Numbered from the stretch's first letter, positions 27,196 through 35,893 are shown. The stretch is 41,476 nt of DNA from Desulfacinum sp. (GCA_014359885.1 JACIYN010000004.1:1-41476); one strand, 5' to 3'. Notes: generated by a model not told the origin, from the letters alone. Program-made: numbers and translations.

Positions 27196-29214
27196 ATGGG
27201 AGTGCAGCAGCTGGATGCGTTTTTTCGGCCGCGGAGCGTGGCCGTGATCGGCGCTTCGGAAAGTCCGGAGAAACTGGGCCACGAAATCCTGCGGAACATC
27301 CTGGAAGGGGGATTCCCCGGGGCCATCTATCCCATCAATCCCAAGAGTGAAACCATCCTGGGGCTGCAGTGCTTCAAGAACGTCAAGGAGGTTCCCGACG
27401 GAGTGGACCTGGCCGTGATCATCATCCCGGCCCGCTTCGTCCCGCAGGCCATCGCGGACTGCGGAGAAAAGGGGGTGCAGGCCGCCGTGGTGATCACGGG
27501 AGGATTCAGTGAGGCGGGGCCGGAAGGCGAAGCGCTCCAGGAGGAAGTGGTACGGGCGGCCCGGGAGGGGGGCGTGCGCCTCATCGGGCCCAACTGCCAG
27601 GGGGTCAACAACCCCTACCATCCCCTGTGCGCGTCCTGGCCGCTGCTGCAGCGCCGGGGCCGGGTGGCGGTCATCAGCCAGAGCGGCACGGTGGGCGCGG
27701 CCATGATGGACTGGTTTTCCGACGAAGAGCTGGGCGTCTCGTGCTTCGTCAGCCTGGGAAACCGCGCGGATGTGGACGAAACGGACCTCATCCGCTACTT
27801 CGAGCAGGACCCCAACACCCGGGTGATCGCCCTCTACCTGGAGGGGATCAAACGGCCGGCGGAGTTTCGCCGGGCCATCGAGGAAGCCCGCAAGCCGGTG
27901 GTGGTGCTCAAGGCCGGCCGCACTCCCCGGGGAAAGGTGGCGGCCGAATCCCACACCAAGTCCCTGGCGGGGGCGGACGCGGTCTATTCGTCGCTCTTCC
28001 GGAGCCACCGGGTGGTGCGGGCGGAAACCATCCAGGAATTTTACGATTTTGCCAAGGCCCTGGCCTACCTCGACCCCCCTCCCGGAAACCGCATCCTTTT
28101 CATCACCACGTCGGGCGGGGCGGCCATCCTGGCCACCGATACGGCGGAAAAGGAGGGGCTGGACGTGGCGCCGCTTCCCGCCGAACTGGCCCAGGCCCTG
28201 GAAGGGGTGATCCCGGCCCATGCCATTCGGGCCAACCCCCTGGATCTCACCGGGGACGCCCATGCGGCCATGTACCAGGCCGTTCTGGAACGGGCGCGGC
28301 CCTATTACGACATCCTGGGGGTCATCTTCGGGGATCCGGTGGCCGACGCCTCCACGGTGGTCACCCCAGGAGCCCACGAGCTGGTGATCTTTCTGGGCGG
28401 GGCCGACGTGGAGAAGGTGGAACGGAAAAAGATGCACCTCATGAACATCCCCGTCTTTCCCACCCCCGAGCGGGGCGTGCGGGCCCTGGCGCAGCTGCTC
28501 CCGCCCGAAAAGAAGCGCAAGCCGGCCCGCACCACGGTTCCCGCGTCTCCTGCCGGCGGAAGGCATCCGAGCCTCAGCGAATGCCTGGCGTTTCTGGAAA
28601 AGGAAGGCTTCGAATGCGTGTGCCACCGCTTCGCGGAAAGTCCCGGCAAGGCGGTTCATCTGGCCAACCAGCTGGGTTTTCCCGTGGCGCTCAAGATCGA
28701 CAGCCCGCACATCCTCCACAAATCCGATGTGGGAGGGGTGCGGCTGGGGCTGCGGTCGGGCCAGGAAGTGCGCAAGGCCTATGAGGAGATGATGGAAAGC
28801 GCCCGGAAGGCACGGCCCGATGCGGAGATCCGGGGTGCCGTGGTGAGCTGCATGGCCTCGGCGGGCCTGGAGGTGATCCTGGGCATGAACCGGGATCCCC
28901 AGTTCGGACCGGTTATCCTGTTCGGCCTGGGCGGCGTCACGGTGGAGCTCTTTCGGGATGTGGCCATGCGGCTCCTTCCCATCACCCGGGAAGACGCCTT
29001 CGCCATGATGGAGGAGATCCAGGCGGCGCCGCTTCTCGACGGCTACCGCGGAGCGCCCCCGGTGGACAAGGAGGCGCTGGCCGACGCCATCCTCAAGCTG
29101 GCCCGCCTGGCCGAAACCCATGAAGACATCCTGGAAATCGATCTCAACCCCGTCTTCGCCTATTCGGAAGGCCTGGTGGTGGCGGACGCCCGGATGATTT
29201 GGCGTGAGTCGTGA
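27196..29214 (+). CDS. ADP-forming acyl-CoA synthetase (acetyl-CoA synthetase-like, fused alpha-beta)
   Basis: NDP-forming acyl-CoA synthetase, 672 residues, fused type. The CoA-binding Rossmann domain covers about residues 5-130 (SVAVIGASESPEKLGHE, NPKSETILG, IGPNCQGV). A succinyl-CoA ligase-like domain follows, with the phospho-histidine H253 in ESHTKSLAG, and an ATP-grasp domain occupies about 480-672 (FPVALKIDSPHILHKSDVGGV). It converts acyl-CoA + ADP + Pi to acid + ATP, or the reverse, a common energy-conserving step in anaerobes. Substrates range from acetyl- to aryl-CoA. The ATG at 27196 has GGGAGGG upstream; the earlier start codes through repeat-flanking DNA. The last codons (RES, stop) are made from the tandem repeat that follows. 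Confidence 0.93.
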   Translation: MGVQQLDAFFRPRSVAVIGASESPEKLGHEILRNILEGGFPGAIYPINPKSETILGLQCFKNVKEVPDGVDLAVIIIPARFVPQAIADCGEKGVQAAVVITGGFSEAGPEGEALQEEVVRAAREGGVRLIGPNCQGVNNPYHPLCASWPLLQRRGRVAVISQSGTVGAAMMDWFSDEELGVSCFVSLGNRADVDETDLIRYFEQDPNTRVIALYLEGIKRPAEFRRAIEEARKPVVVLKAGRTPRGKVAAESHTKSLAGADAVYSSLFRSHRVVRAETIQEFYDFAKALAYLDPPPGNRILFITTSGGAAILATDTAEKEGLDVAPLPAELAQALEGVIPAHAIRANPLDLTGDAHAAMYQAVLERARPYYDILGVIFGDPVADASTVVTPGAHELVIFLGGADVEKVERKKMHLMNIPVFPTPERGVRALAQLLPPEKKRKPARTTVPASPAGGRHPSLSECLAFLEKEGFECVCHRFAESPGKAVHLANQLGFPVALKIDSPHILHKSDVGGVRLGLRSGQEVRKAYEEMMESARKARPDAEIRGAVVSCMASAGLEVILGMNRDPQFGPVILFGLGGVTVELFRDVAMRLLPITREDAFAMMEEIQAAPLLDGYRGAPPVDKEALADAILKLARLAETHEDILEIDLNPVFAYSEGLVVADARMIWRES

Positions 29215-29336
29215 GTCGTGAGTCGTGAGTCGTGAGTGGTGAGTGGTGAGTGGTGAGTGGTGAGTCGTGAAGTCGTGAAGTCGTGAAGTCGTGAAGTCGT
29301 GAAGTCGTGAAGTCGTGAAGTCGTGAAGTCGTGAAG
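29204..29336. repeat. tandem array: nine 7-mers then eight 8-mers
   Basis: Four GTGAGTC, four GTGAGTG, one GTGAGTC, then eight GTGAAGTC and a partial unit. The period changes from 7 to 8 by gain of one A. The first units overlap the stop codon of the acyl-CoA synthetase gene. Confidence 0.95.
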
Positions 29337-29341
29337 GGGTG

Positions 29342-29366
29342 GCCGCGGGGCTGAAGCCCCGCGGAA
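29342..29366. repeat. CCGCGGGGCT/AGCCCCGCGG palindrome
   Basis: GCCGCGGGGCTGAAGCCCCG followed by CGG. Second copy of the element at 2134-2166; both sit close to a GTGA-type tandem array. Confidence 0.7.
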
Positions 29367-29392
29367 AGGGTGCTTCGCCGCTTCTCAGCCCG

Positions 29393-30064
29393 TCATTCCC
29401 GCGGAAGCGGGGATCCGAAAATCTTTTCCAGTTCTTCCAGTTGTGCCGCATCCAGCGGTTCGGGCAGGCGGCCGCCGAAAAGCCTTGCGGCCAGCAGGCA
29501 CCGGGCCGCATGTTCCAGCTTTTCCAGCCGGTAGTAGGCCTGGCGCAGGTTTTCCCCGACGGTGAGAGATCCGTGGCGCTCCAGGAGAACGGCCTGGTGC
29601 CGATCCACGAAGGGGGCGATGGCCCGGGGGACCTCTTCCGTGGACGGCGTGGCGTAGGGTGCCGTGGGGACCGGGCCCACCGAGATCCAGACCTCGGGAA
29701 AGACATGGGCCGGAAACGGAATTCCGGCCAGGGTCAGGGCGGTCAAAAGCGGCGGATGGGCGTGGACCACCGCGTGCACGTCCGGACGCCTTTCGTAGAC
29801 CAGAAGGTGCATGCGGATTTCGCTGGAGGGCTTGCCTGCGCCGTCTCGCACCTCACCGCGCCGGTCCACCACCAGCAGTTCCCTTTCTTCCACGTCGCCC
29901 TTGGGCCGTCCGCTGGGGGTGATGAGAAAAAGGCCGTTGTCCAGGCGGCAGCTCACGTTGCCGTCGCTGGCCGCCACCAGCCTTTCCCGGGCGAGCTTCC
30001 GGCAGATCCGGATCATCTCCCGCTTCATGGGGCCGTCCGGCCCGCCTTCCCATCTCTTGCGCAT
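29393..30064 (-). CDS. class II aldolase/adducin family protein (FucA-like)
   Basis: Zinc-dependent class II aldolase fold, 223 residues, normal for L-fuculose-phosphate aldolase relatives. Visible motifs: SDGNVSCR (33-40) and TPSG (49-52) of the phosphate site, E82 (SSEIRMH), H101 and H103 (VVHAHPP) and H164 (ERHG), which correspond to the FucA catalytic glutamate and three zinc histidines. The reaction could be aldol cleavage of a sugar-1-phosphate, or a related activity such as methylthioribulose-phosphate dehydratase. The frame runs 116 codons further upstream into the ftsY gene; the ATG at 30064 with GGAGAG 6 bases upstream is chosen. It is divergent from ftsY and not linked to the sugar-acid locus. 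Confidence 0.88.
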   Translation of the reverse strand: MRKRWEGGPDGPMKREMIRICRKLARERLVAASDGNVSCRLDNGLFLITPSGRPKGDVEERELLVVDRRGEVRDGAGKPSSEIRMHLLVYERRPDVHAVVHAHPPLLTALTLAGIPFPAHVFPEVWISVGPVPTAPYATPSTEEVPRAIAPFVDRHQAVLLERHGSLTVGENLRQAYYRLEKLEHAARCLLAARLFGGRLPEPLDAAQLEELEKIFGSPLPRE

Positions 30065-30213
30065 GAACGTCTCTCCGTTTTCTTCATTTTCCGGGGGGTG
30101 TGTGCTAGATTCGCCGGGATCTTTCCGAAATACCGCCATCTCATAGCACGGGACCGCCCTGGACGCCAGATGCGCCGGGGGGTGGCCCCTTTGGCAAGGA
30201 GGAAAAACCCGCC

Positions 30214-31398
30214 ATGATTCGTTGGTTCCGAAGGAAGAAAGAGGACGCACCGGCGGAAGAGCCCCCGGTGGAAAGGGAAGAGGCCGCGGAAGTTCCTGAA
30301 GGTGAAGAGGAACCGGCCGGCCGGGATGCCGTCGAGATGTGCGAGGACGAGAAGGGCCGGGAGACGGCGGAGACGGATGCGCCCGCCGGCCAGGGGGAGC
30401 TCGAAGAGGCACCCCCTGAGGAAACGATGGAGAGCGCCGGCGAGATACCGGAAGAGAGCGCCGAAGAAGCGGAAAAGGGCGCCCAAAGGGGGCGCTTCTT
30501 TTCCCGCCTCCGGGAGCGCCTCCACCGAAGCCGGGAACGGCTGGCCGACCGGGTGGACCGGCTGGTGCTGGGCAAGAAGACCATCGATGCGGACGTGATG
30601 GACGACCTGGAAGAGATCCTCATCACGTCCGATCTGGGCGTGCAGGCCACCCAGTTGCTGCTGGAAAGGGTGAGCGACCGGGTCAAGCGCAAGGAGCTCC
30701 AGGATCCGGGGCGCCTCCGGGAAGCCCTCCGCGAGGAGATCGCCCGGATCCTTTCCGTGGACGCGCCGCCCTTCGATCCCGCCGCCGCCAAGCCCTTCGT
30801 CATCATGGTCATCGGCGTGAACGGCGTGGGCAAGACCACCACCATCGGCAAGCTGGCCCATCGGATCAAGGCGTCCGGGCTCTCGCCCCTGCTGGTGGCC
30901 GGGGACACGTTTCGGGCGGCGGCCATCGAGCAGCTGGAACGATGGGGAGAGCGGATCGACGTGCCGGTCATCCGGCAAAAGAGCGGAGCGGATCCGTCGG
31001 CCGTGGCCTTCGACGCCCTGGACGCCGCCCAGGCCCGCAAGGCGGACGTGGTTATCGTGGACACGGCCGGGCGCATGCACACCAAGGTGAACCTCATGGA
31101 GGAACTCAAGAAGGTCCACCGGGTGATCCAGAAAAAGATGCCCACGGCGCCCCACGAAATCCTTCTGGTCCTGGACGCCACCACGGGTCAGAACGCCATC
31201 AGCCAGGCGCGCCTCTTCCGGGAAGCCATGAACATCACGGGCCTCATTCTCACCAAGCTGGACGGTACGGCCAAGGGGGGCGTCATCGTCCCCATCTGCC
31301 ATGAGCTGAAGCTGCCCGTGCGCTTCATCGGGATCGGCGAAGGGATGGACGACCTGCGGCCCTTTGATCCCCGGGAGTTCGCCGAGGCCCTTCTCTAG
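30214..31398 (+). CDS. ftsY: signal recognition particle receptor FtsY
   Basis: GTPase receptor that docks ribosome-SRP complexes at the membrane, 394 residues. An acidic, Glu-rich A domain (residues 10-90) precedes the N domain (about 95-185) and the G domain. G motifs: GVNGVGKT (201-208), DTFRAAA (231-237), DTAGR (283-287), TKLDG (347-351). The first residues (MIRWFRRKK) may be a membrane-contact helix. AAGGAGG lies about 11 bases before the ATG at 30214. Divergent from the class II aldolase, with about 150 bp between them. Confidence 0.97.
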   Translation: MIRWFRRKKEDAPAEEPPVEREEAAEVPEGEEEPAGRDAVEMCEDEKGRETAETDAPAGQGELEEAPPEETMESAGEIPEESAEEAEKGAQRGRFFSRLRERLHRSRERLADRVDRLVLGKKTIDADVMDDLEEILITSDLGVQATQLLLERVSDRVKRKELQDPGRLREALREEIARILSVDAPPFDPAAAKPFVIMVIGVNGVGKTTTIGKLAHRIKASGLSPLLVAGDTFRAAAIEQLERWGERIDVPVIRQKSGADPSAVAFDALDAAQARKADVVIVDTAGRMHTKVNLMEELKKVHRVIQKKMPTAPHEILLVLDATTGQNAISQARLFREAMNITGLILTKLDGTAKGGVIVPICHELKLPVRFIGIGEGMDDLRPFDPREFAEALL

Positions 31399-31497
31399 GG
31401 CGTGCCCGAGAACGCGAAGGGCTCTCTCTGCACGAGCCGGCTTGCCGGCGATACGGATCGGGACTGGCGCTGACGGCTCACCGAAGGTGCCGTAACT

Positions 31498-31525
31498 GTA
31501 GGGACGAAAAATCTTTCGCCCCTAC
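31498..31525. repeat. GTAGGGGCG palindrome (imperfect)
   Basis: GTAGGGACGAAAAATCTTTC followed by GCCCCTAC. Lies between ftsY and the CaiB-like gene; may end the ftsY transcript. Confidence 0.75.
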
Positions 31526-31610
31526 GGGGGGGCGCCGTGGCCCAGTCCCACGCGCTTCAATACACGTTCTTTCGCGATACGTTTACAGTCCTCAAACAAG
31601 GAGACGTGCC

Positions 31611-32789
31611 ATGGCGGGCCCCTTCGAAGGCATTCGGGTGCTGGATCTTTCGCGGCTGCTCCCCGGCCCTTTCTGTTCCATGCTCCTGGCGGACCTGGGA
31701 GCCGACGTGATCAAGGTGGAGGATCCCAAGGTGGGGGACTACATCCGGTGGTGGCCCCCCAAGGTCGGTGCCAACAGCGGTTTCCACGTGGTGCTCAACC
31801 GCAACAAGCGGTCCCTTACCCTCAACCTCAAGGAACCGGCCGGCCGGGACGTGTTCCTCCGGCTGGCGGCCTCGGCGGACGTGGTCTTAGAGGGCTTCCG
31901 CCCCGGGGTCATGGACCGCCTGGGAGTGGGCTATGGGGCTCTGCGGGAGGTCAATCCCCGGATCATCTACTGCGCCATCACCGGATACGGCCAGGACGGA
32001 CTCAGGGCGGATCGCGCGGGGCACGACATCAACTATCTGGCCCTGAGCGGCGTTCTGTCCTACTGCGGCCGGGGCGGAGATCCCGTGGTGCCCGGTGTTC
32101 AGATCGGCGACCTGGGCGGCGGGGCGCTCATGGCCGCCTTCAGCATCGCGGCGGCTCTCTTCTGGAGGGAACGGACCGGGGAAGGCCAGATGATCGACAT
32201 CTCCATGACGGACGGGGCCGCCGCGTGGAACTGCCTGCGATGGGGAAAGTTCCTGGCCGACGGCCGGGTTCCCGAACCCGGCGACGACCTTCTGAACCAC
32301 GGCCTGGCCTGCTACGACGTGTACCGCACCCGGGACGGCCGGCACATGAGCCTGGGGGCCCTGGAGCCCCAGTTCTGGAAGGCGTTCTGCCGGGTGATGG
32401 GCCGCCCGGACTGGGACCGGCCCGACTACTTCCAGCCGGGACCGCATCAGAAGGAACTGAGGGAGGAGGTGGCGGCGGCCTTCGCCCAAAAGACCCAGGC
32501 GGAATGGGTCCGGGTCTTCGAGGCGGAGGATTGCTGCTGCGAACCCGTCCTGAACCTGGCGGAGGTCCTGGCAGATGAGGCCATGCGCCGGCGCCGGATG
32601 GTGGTGGAACTGCACCATCAGGCCTGGGGCGCCTACCGGCAGATGGGGCTGGCTCCCAAGTTTTCAAAAACCCCCGGAGAGATCCGGACCCACGCCCCCG
32701 ACCTGGGAGAACACACCCGGCAAGTGCTCCTGGAGGCGGGCTACGACGAGGGGGTCATCGAGAAACTCCGGGCGGAAGGTGTCGTTTGA
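31611..32789 (+). CDS. CaiB/BaiF family III CoA-transferase, alpha-methylacyl-CoA racemase-like
   Basis: A 392-residue member of CoA-transferase family III. The N-terminal EGIRVLDLSRLLPGPFCSMLLADLGADVIKVE is the family signature region. The block RAGHDINYLALSGVL (135-149) contains D139, which aligns with the catalytic aspartate, and the GHDINY form is typical of alpha-methylacyl-CoA racemases rather than formyl-CoA transferases. GEGQMIDISMTDGA is a further conserved motif. It may epimerise a 2-methylacyl-CoA in branched-chain or hydrocarbon oxidation, or move CoA between acids. The ATG at 31611 follows AGGAG. No partner gene adjacent; monocistronic. Confidence 0.88.
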   Translation: MAGPFEGIRVLDLSRLLPGPFCSMLLADLGADVIKVEDPKVGDYIRWWPPKVGANSGFHVVLNRNKRSLTLNLKEPAGRDVFLRLAASADVVLEGFRPGVMDRLGVGYGALREVNPRIIYCAITGYGQDGLRADRAGHDINYLALSGVLSYCGRGGDPVVPGVQIGDLGGGALMAAFSIAAALFWRERTGEGQMIDISMTDGAAAWNCLRWGKFLADGRVPEPGDDLLNHGLACYDVYRTRDGRHMSLGALEPQFWKAFCRVMGRPDWDRPDYFQPGPHQKELREEVAAAFAQKTQAEWVRVFEAEDCCCEPVLNLAEVLADEAMRRRRMVVELHHQAWGAYRQMGLAPKFSKTPGEIRTHAPDLGEHTRQVLLEAGYDEGVIEKLRAEGVV

Positions 32790-32790
32790 T

Positions 32791-32831
32791 GTGAAAGGGA
32801 ACCGCCAATGAACGCGAATGGACGCCAATGG
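32791..32831. repeat. dispersed AATGAACGCGAATGGACGC element
   Basis: GTGAAAGGGAACCGCCAATG followed by AACGCGAATGGACGCCAATGG. Closest to the copy at 3094-3132. Begins right after the CaiB-like stop codon. Confidence 0.7.
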
Positions 32832-32956
32832 AAATGACAGGGATGTGCGAGCGGCCAGCGCCCCGGCGCAGGTTCTTTCATCCAGGCGGGGTGGGGAAAG
32901 GGAGACCATGATCGTTTACATGAAACACGACCTCGTTCCGTTCGCGCGCACGGCCT

Positions 32957-32984
32957 GTAGGGGCGAATAATCATTCGCCCCTAC
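32957..32984. repeat. GTAGGGGCG palindrome (one mismatch)
   Basis: GTAGGGGCGAATAATCATTC followed by GCCCCTAC. Near-identical to the copy at 25533-25560. Confidence 0.85.
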
Positions 32985-33052
32985 AGGGGTCTGCTTGCCA
33001 AAGGGGCGTTTCATCCTTCGTTGTCACGGGCCGTCCGTGATGGGGGTTGATC

Positions 33053-33092
33053 TGAGGGAAAGCCGCCAATGAGCGCCAACAGGCGCCGATGG
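33053..33092. repeat. diverged copy of the AATGAACGCGAATGGACGC element
   Basis: AAAGCCGCCAATGAGCGCCA followed by ACAGGCGCCGATGG. Same spacing of CGCCAAT-like blocks as the copy 260 bp upstream, with more changes. Confidence 0.5.
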
Positions 33093-33145
33093 TAATGACG
33101 GGGAGGGGGCAACACCGGCGTCCAGGGCCGAAGGAGCCTTCCCTT

Positions 33146-33397
33146 TCAGCGGGTGTGGCCCGGAAGTTCGATGGTGGCGCAGCTGCTGCCCGGGGAACAG
33201 CTCTTGGTGGTGACCTTGGCGCCTTCGCTACCGGAAGAAGACGATCCGCCCATCATGTAGCTGACCCGGCTCAGGACGCGCTCCAGTTCTTCGCCCTGGC
33301 ACTTTTCGCACTTCATCTCCACGGGGGCGCTGCTGCTGGATACGAGAACCTCCTGGATATGATCGCACCGGACGCATCGAAATTCGTAGATCGGCAT
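33146..33397 (-). CDS. FmdB-family zinc ribbon protein
   Basis: An 83-residue protein of the FmdB/CxxC-CxxC regulatory family. The N-terminal MPIYEFRC start is diagnostic; the zinc ribbon cysteines are C8, C11, C30 and C33. A Ser/Gly-rich tail follows, with two extra cysteines (CSPGSSC). First described as a putative regulator of formamidase/amidase genes, but the family is broad and its role is unproven. The ATG at 33397 is preceded by GAGGTGAAG. Monocistronic, convergent with the CaiB-like gene. Confidence 0.88.
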   Translation of the reverse strand: MPIYEFRCVRCDHIQEVLVSSSSAPVEMKCEKCQGEELERVLSRVSYMMGGSSSSGSEGAKVTTKSCSPGSSCATIELPGHTR

Positions 33398-33536
33398 GGC
33401 TTCACCTCGCGTGTTCGTGGGTTCGTGCCGAGCGGCACCGTCCGCCTCTTAACAAACCCGTGCCGGCAAGTCAATCCGGGATGCTCGGACGGACCGGCGT
33501 AGAGCCCGCCCTTGCGGAAACGGCTCCACTTCTCGG

Positions 33537-33576
33537 GTAGGGGCGGGGTTTATCCCCGCCCGCTGAGCGCGCGGTG
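33537..33576. repeat. GGGGTTTATCCCC-type palindrome
   Basis: GTAGGGGCGGGGTTTATCCC followed by CGCCCGCTGAGCGCGCGG. Ends 14 bp before the next gene's ATG, so it probably forms part of that gene's leader. Confidence 0.75.
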
Positions 33577-33589
33577 GTGGATAGACCGG

Positions 33590-34459
33590 ATGAAAAAAGA
33601 CTCCCCGCTTAGGATTTTGTCCCTGTGTGCTCCGGATGAGGAGCGGTCGTGTTTCGGTTGCTGCCCTCCCATCCGACCCGCCCGCTACGATCCCCTGGAC
33701 TGGGTGGGAAGCTTGCGAAGGGAATTTCGGGACAACCGGAAAGCCTTTCGGGGACGTTCCCGGCCGTGGCGGCCCATCGTGGGGTTTTCCTGCTGGGCCC
33801 TGGGGTACCTGGATGGGCAGGGCCGGCGGATCGGCTGCCTGCTCCATCCGGCGCAAAACGACGGCCTGGACCTGCGGGGCGTGGTGGGGTACGGAACCAA
33901 GTGCGCCCGGGAGCAGTGCCTGGCGTCCCGGGTCTTTTCGCGACTGGATCCCCGGGAGCAGCGATTCTGGCTGGAGCCGGCCGCCGGTCTGAACGCCTTT
34001 TACTACTCGAGCCCCCGGGCCAACCCCCTTTTCCATGTCCTCCTCTGGGGAGAGACGGTTCTGGGCGCCCTGGCCGCCCGGGCGGCCGACCGGGGCTGGT
34101 CCGCCACCGAACTGCTCTGGCGCTATCCCTTCCTCACGGGTTCCCGGTACCGCCCCCGCGCCCATCGATTTCTCGCGGAAGTGCTGCTGGAAGGGCGCCC
34201 CTTCCAGGACCTGCCGGAAAACGACCGACTGGAGTCGGCCATGGACCGTCTGGCCGGGAAGGCAGATGCGTTCTTCCGGGAACGGTTCCCCCGCGACGAG
34301 GAGGAAGAGACGATCTTCGTGCACCGGGCGGGAACGAGGGAGAGCCTGGCCGATTTTGTCCGCCTACGTCTGGGATGTCCCCGGGCGCCCCGGACGTTCC
34401 TCCATGCCCTGGAAGCCCATGTGCGGCGCATGGCCTTAGCTATGTTTTCGTTCCCATGA
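33590..34459 (+). CDS. protein of unknown function with N-terminal CFGCCPP motif
   Basis: A 289-residue soluble protein. The N-terminus has DEERSCFGCCPPIRPARYDP, a cysteine-rich segment that could bind a metal or a cluster, with further cysteines mid-protein (IGCLLHPAQND, KCAREQC). The second half is helical and basic. No catalytic motif or named family recognised, although the CFGCCPPIRP string looks conserved in anaerobic Proteobacteria from memory. The ATG at 33590 is chosen because the upstream extension of the frame is repeat DNA. The ribosome site is weak. It is likely monocistronic. Confidence 0.7.
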   Translation: MKKDSPLRILSLCAPDEERSCFGCCPPIRPARYDPLDWVGSLRREFRDNRKAFRGRSRPWRPIVGFSCWALGYLDGQGRRIGCLLHPAQNDGLDLRGVVGYGTKCAREQCLASRVFSRLDPREQRFWLEPAAGLNAFYYSSPRANPLFHVLLWGETVLGALAARAADRGWSATELLWRYPFLTGSRYRPRAHRFLAEVLLEGRPFQDLPENDRLESAMDRLAGKADAFFRERFPRDEEEETIFVHRAGTRESLADFVRLRLGCPRAPRTFLHALEAHVRRMALAMFSFP

Positions 34460-34544
34460 ACGTGAATGGCCCCAAGGTGCGCCTGGGAATTCCTCCATCC
34501 GTCACTCTCGTCTCTGCGGGATGCTTACCCGTGGCGACCGTTGG

Positions 34545-34576
34545 TGGCAGGGGCGGTTCGCGAACCGCCCCTACCA
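34545..34576. repeat. GGTTCGCGAACC-centred palindrome
   Basis: GGCAGGGGCGGTTCGCGAAC followed by CGCCCCTACC. Possible terminator between two convergent genes. Confidence 0.7.
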
Positions 34577-34695
34577 GAATATGCGCAGAACGACCCCGCC
34601 ACCTTTTCCAAATGATCCTTCACCGGTCACCCATCCCTCATCACACCCCGGGAATGGCCTGTTTCCGGTCCCATCCCGCGCATTGCCGGGTCCGA

Positions 34696-35562
34696 CTAGG
34701 ATCTCCCTTGCGAATGCCGCTTCATGATCCGCTCCGTCACCTGCTCGCAGGCGAAGAGCAGGGATTCCAAATCCAGGGTTTCCAGCACCCTTTCATCGAA
34801 AAGAAATTTCACCCGAGCCGGGAATCCGTCTTGCGGGTCTTCCGCCCACCACAAGAGGCGAAGGGGAACCTTGGGAAGAACCCGGCATTGGCCCGCCCAG
34901 TCCGCCCCGCCGTCGTCCGCTTCCAGTTCCACGAACCAGGGGGAAGCCGCCCGGGCCAGCGCGTAGCGGTCTGAAGGGAAGGCCTTGGCCAGCGGTTCTT
35001 CGCAATGGGACCGCAGGCTCTTGATCTTGGAGATGGAGTTGGGAAGGCTTTCCATGCCCACCCAGATGCCCGAAGGTTCCACGGCGCCCCCGATGACGTA
35101 GTTGAAAAGAAAGATTTTTTCCCAGGGGTTGATCTCGCGATCCGACAGGGAAACCACATCGGAAGGGGAGATGTGGACCACATCGTCCAGATAGGGGAGC
35201 GTGAGTCGCACCCGCCCGGTGTGGGGATCCCGTTCCACTTCCGCTCCCAGGTGGGGCCCCAGGGCCTCCAGGTCCCAGCCGGCCAGTTCGGCTCTCAGGA
35301 ATTCCAGGGTCTTTTCGAAGCCTTCCCTCTTTCTTCCGATACCCGCTTCGAGCTGCCGGTCCAGGCGGCTTTGGAGGCCTTCCAGGCCCTGGGAATCCAG
35401 GTGGGGGCACGAGCCCAGCGGGATCTCGCCCACCACCGCCTGGGTGGCATAGGCGAGGCAGGTGGGCTGGCCGCATTGGCCGCAGTTGGTCTTGGGGGTC
35501 AACTTGAAAAGGTCGATGGGGGTGATCCTGTTTTGGATCATCCGGCGTTTCCGTTCGTCCAT
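34696..35562 (-). CDS. DUF3786 protein with 4Fe-4S domain
   Basis: A 288-residue protein. The N-terminal domain has cysteines C27, C30, C35 and C52 (CxxCxxxxCx16C, in TPKTNCGQCGQPTCLAYA), the pattern of the 4Fe-4S domain of the acetyl-CoA synthase corrinoid protein and related electron carriers. The rest matches the DUF3786 pattern (ISPSDVVSLSDREINPWEKIFLFNYVIGG). The function is unknown; such proteins occur in sulfate reducers and acetogens and may carry electrons or sense redox. The ATG at 35562 has AGGAGG 6 bases upstream; an ATG 13 codons earlier is rejected. Confidence 0.88.
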   Translation of the reverse strand: MDERKRRMIQNRITPIDLFKLTPKTNCGQCGQPTCLAYATQAVVGEIPLGSCPHLDSQGLEGLQSRLDRQLEAGIGRKREGFEKTLEFLRAELAGWDLEALGPHLGAEVERDPHTGRVRLTLPYLDDVVHISPSDVVSLSDREINPWEKIFLFNYVIGGAVEPSGIWVGMESLPNSISKIKSLRSHCEEPLAKAFPSDRYALARAASPWFVELEADDGGADWAGQCRVLPKVPLRLLWWAEDPQDGFPARVKFLFDERVLETLDLESLLFACEQVTERIMKRHSQGRS

Positions 35563-35646
35563 GGTCGCCTCCTGAAGCCGAGAGGTACCGATCGAGGGCA
35601 TCGTGTTTTCACCGCAGGAACGCCAAAGGGCCTTGGTCGGCGGCGC

Positions 35647-35678
35647 CCTGTAGGGGCGAAAGATCTTTCGCCCCTACA
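35647..35678. repeat. GTAGGGGCG palindrome (perfect, 32 bp)
   Basis: CTGTAGGGGCGAAAGA and its exact complement. Confidence 0.85.
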
Positions 35679-35893
35679 GCCTCCTTCTGTTTGCCAAAAA
35701 CCATGCGGCGCCAGCCGCAATGAATGGAGGGAGGGCCTGATACGTCGCAAAAAGCAGCACCAGATCTCACCGTACTCTTTCGTTTGCGCTCCATGCGTTC
35801 ATTCACCATGCATAAGAACGAAGACGGAAGTTGTCATCACCCGCCCACTCAAAAGTAATCGGAGGCCATCTTGACGGCCACCGTGTGCCACCC

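Larger units (their letters stand above)
32790..33145. other. 356-bp intergenic region with three repeats
   Basis: No gene seen. It contains two copies of the AATGAACGCGAATGGACGC element (32791-32831 and 33053-33092) and one GTAGGGGCG palindrome between them. Confidence 0.65.

Noticed and set aside
29204..29336. Tandem array considered as a CRISPR
   Set aside because: Units of 7-8 bp are contiguous with no spacers, and no cas genes are present.
27010..29706. 898-codon open frame antisense to the acyl-CoA synthetase
   Set aside because: Runs across the tandem repeat array and has no domain features; the opposite strand has a complete enzyme.
34453..34480. Possible fifth AATGAACGCGAATGGACGC element (ATGAACGTGAATGGCCC)
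   Set aside because: Only one block matches; too short to separate from chance.
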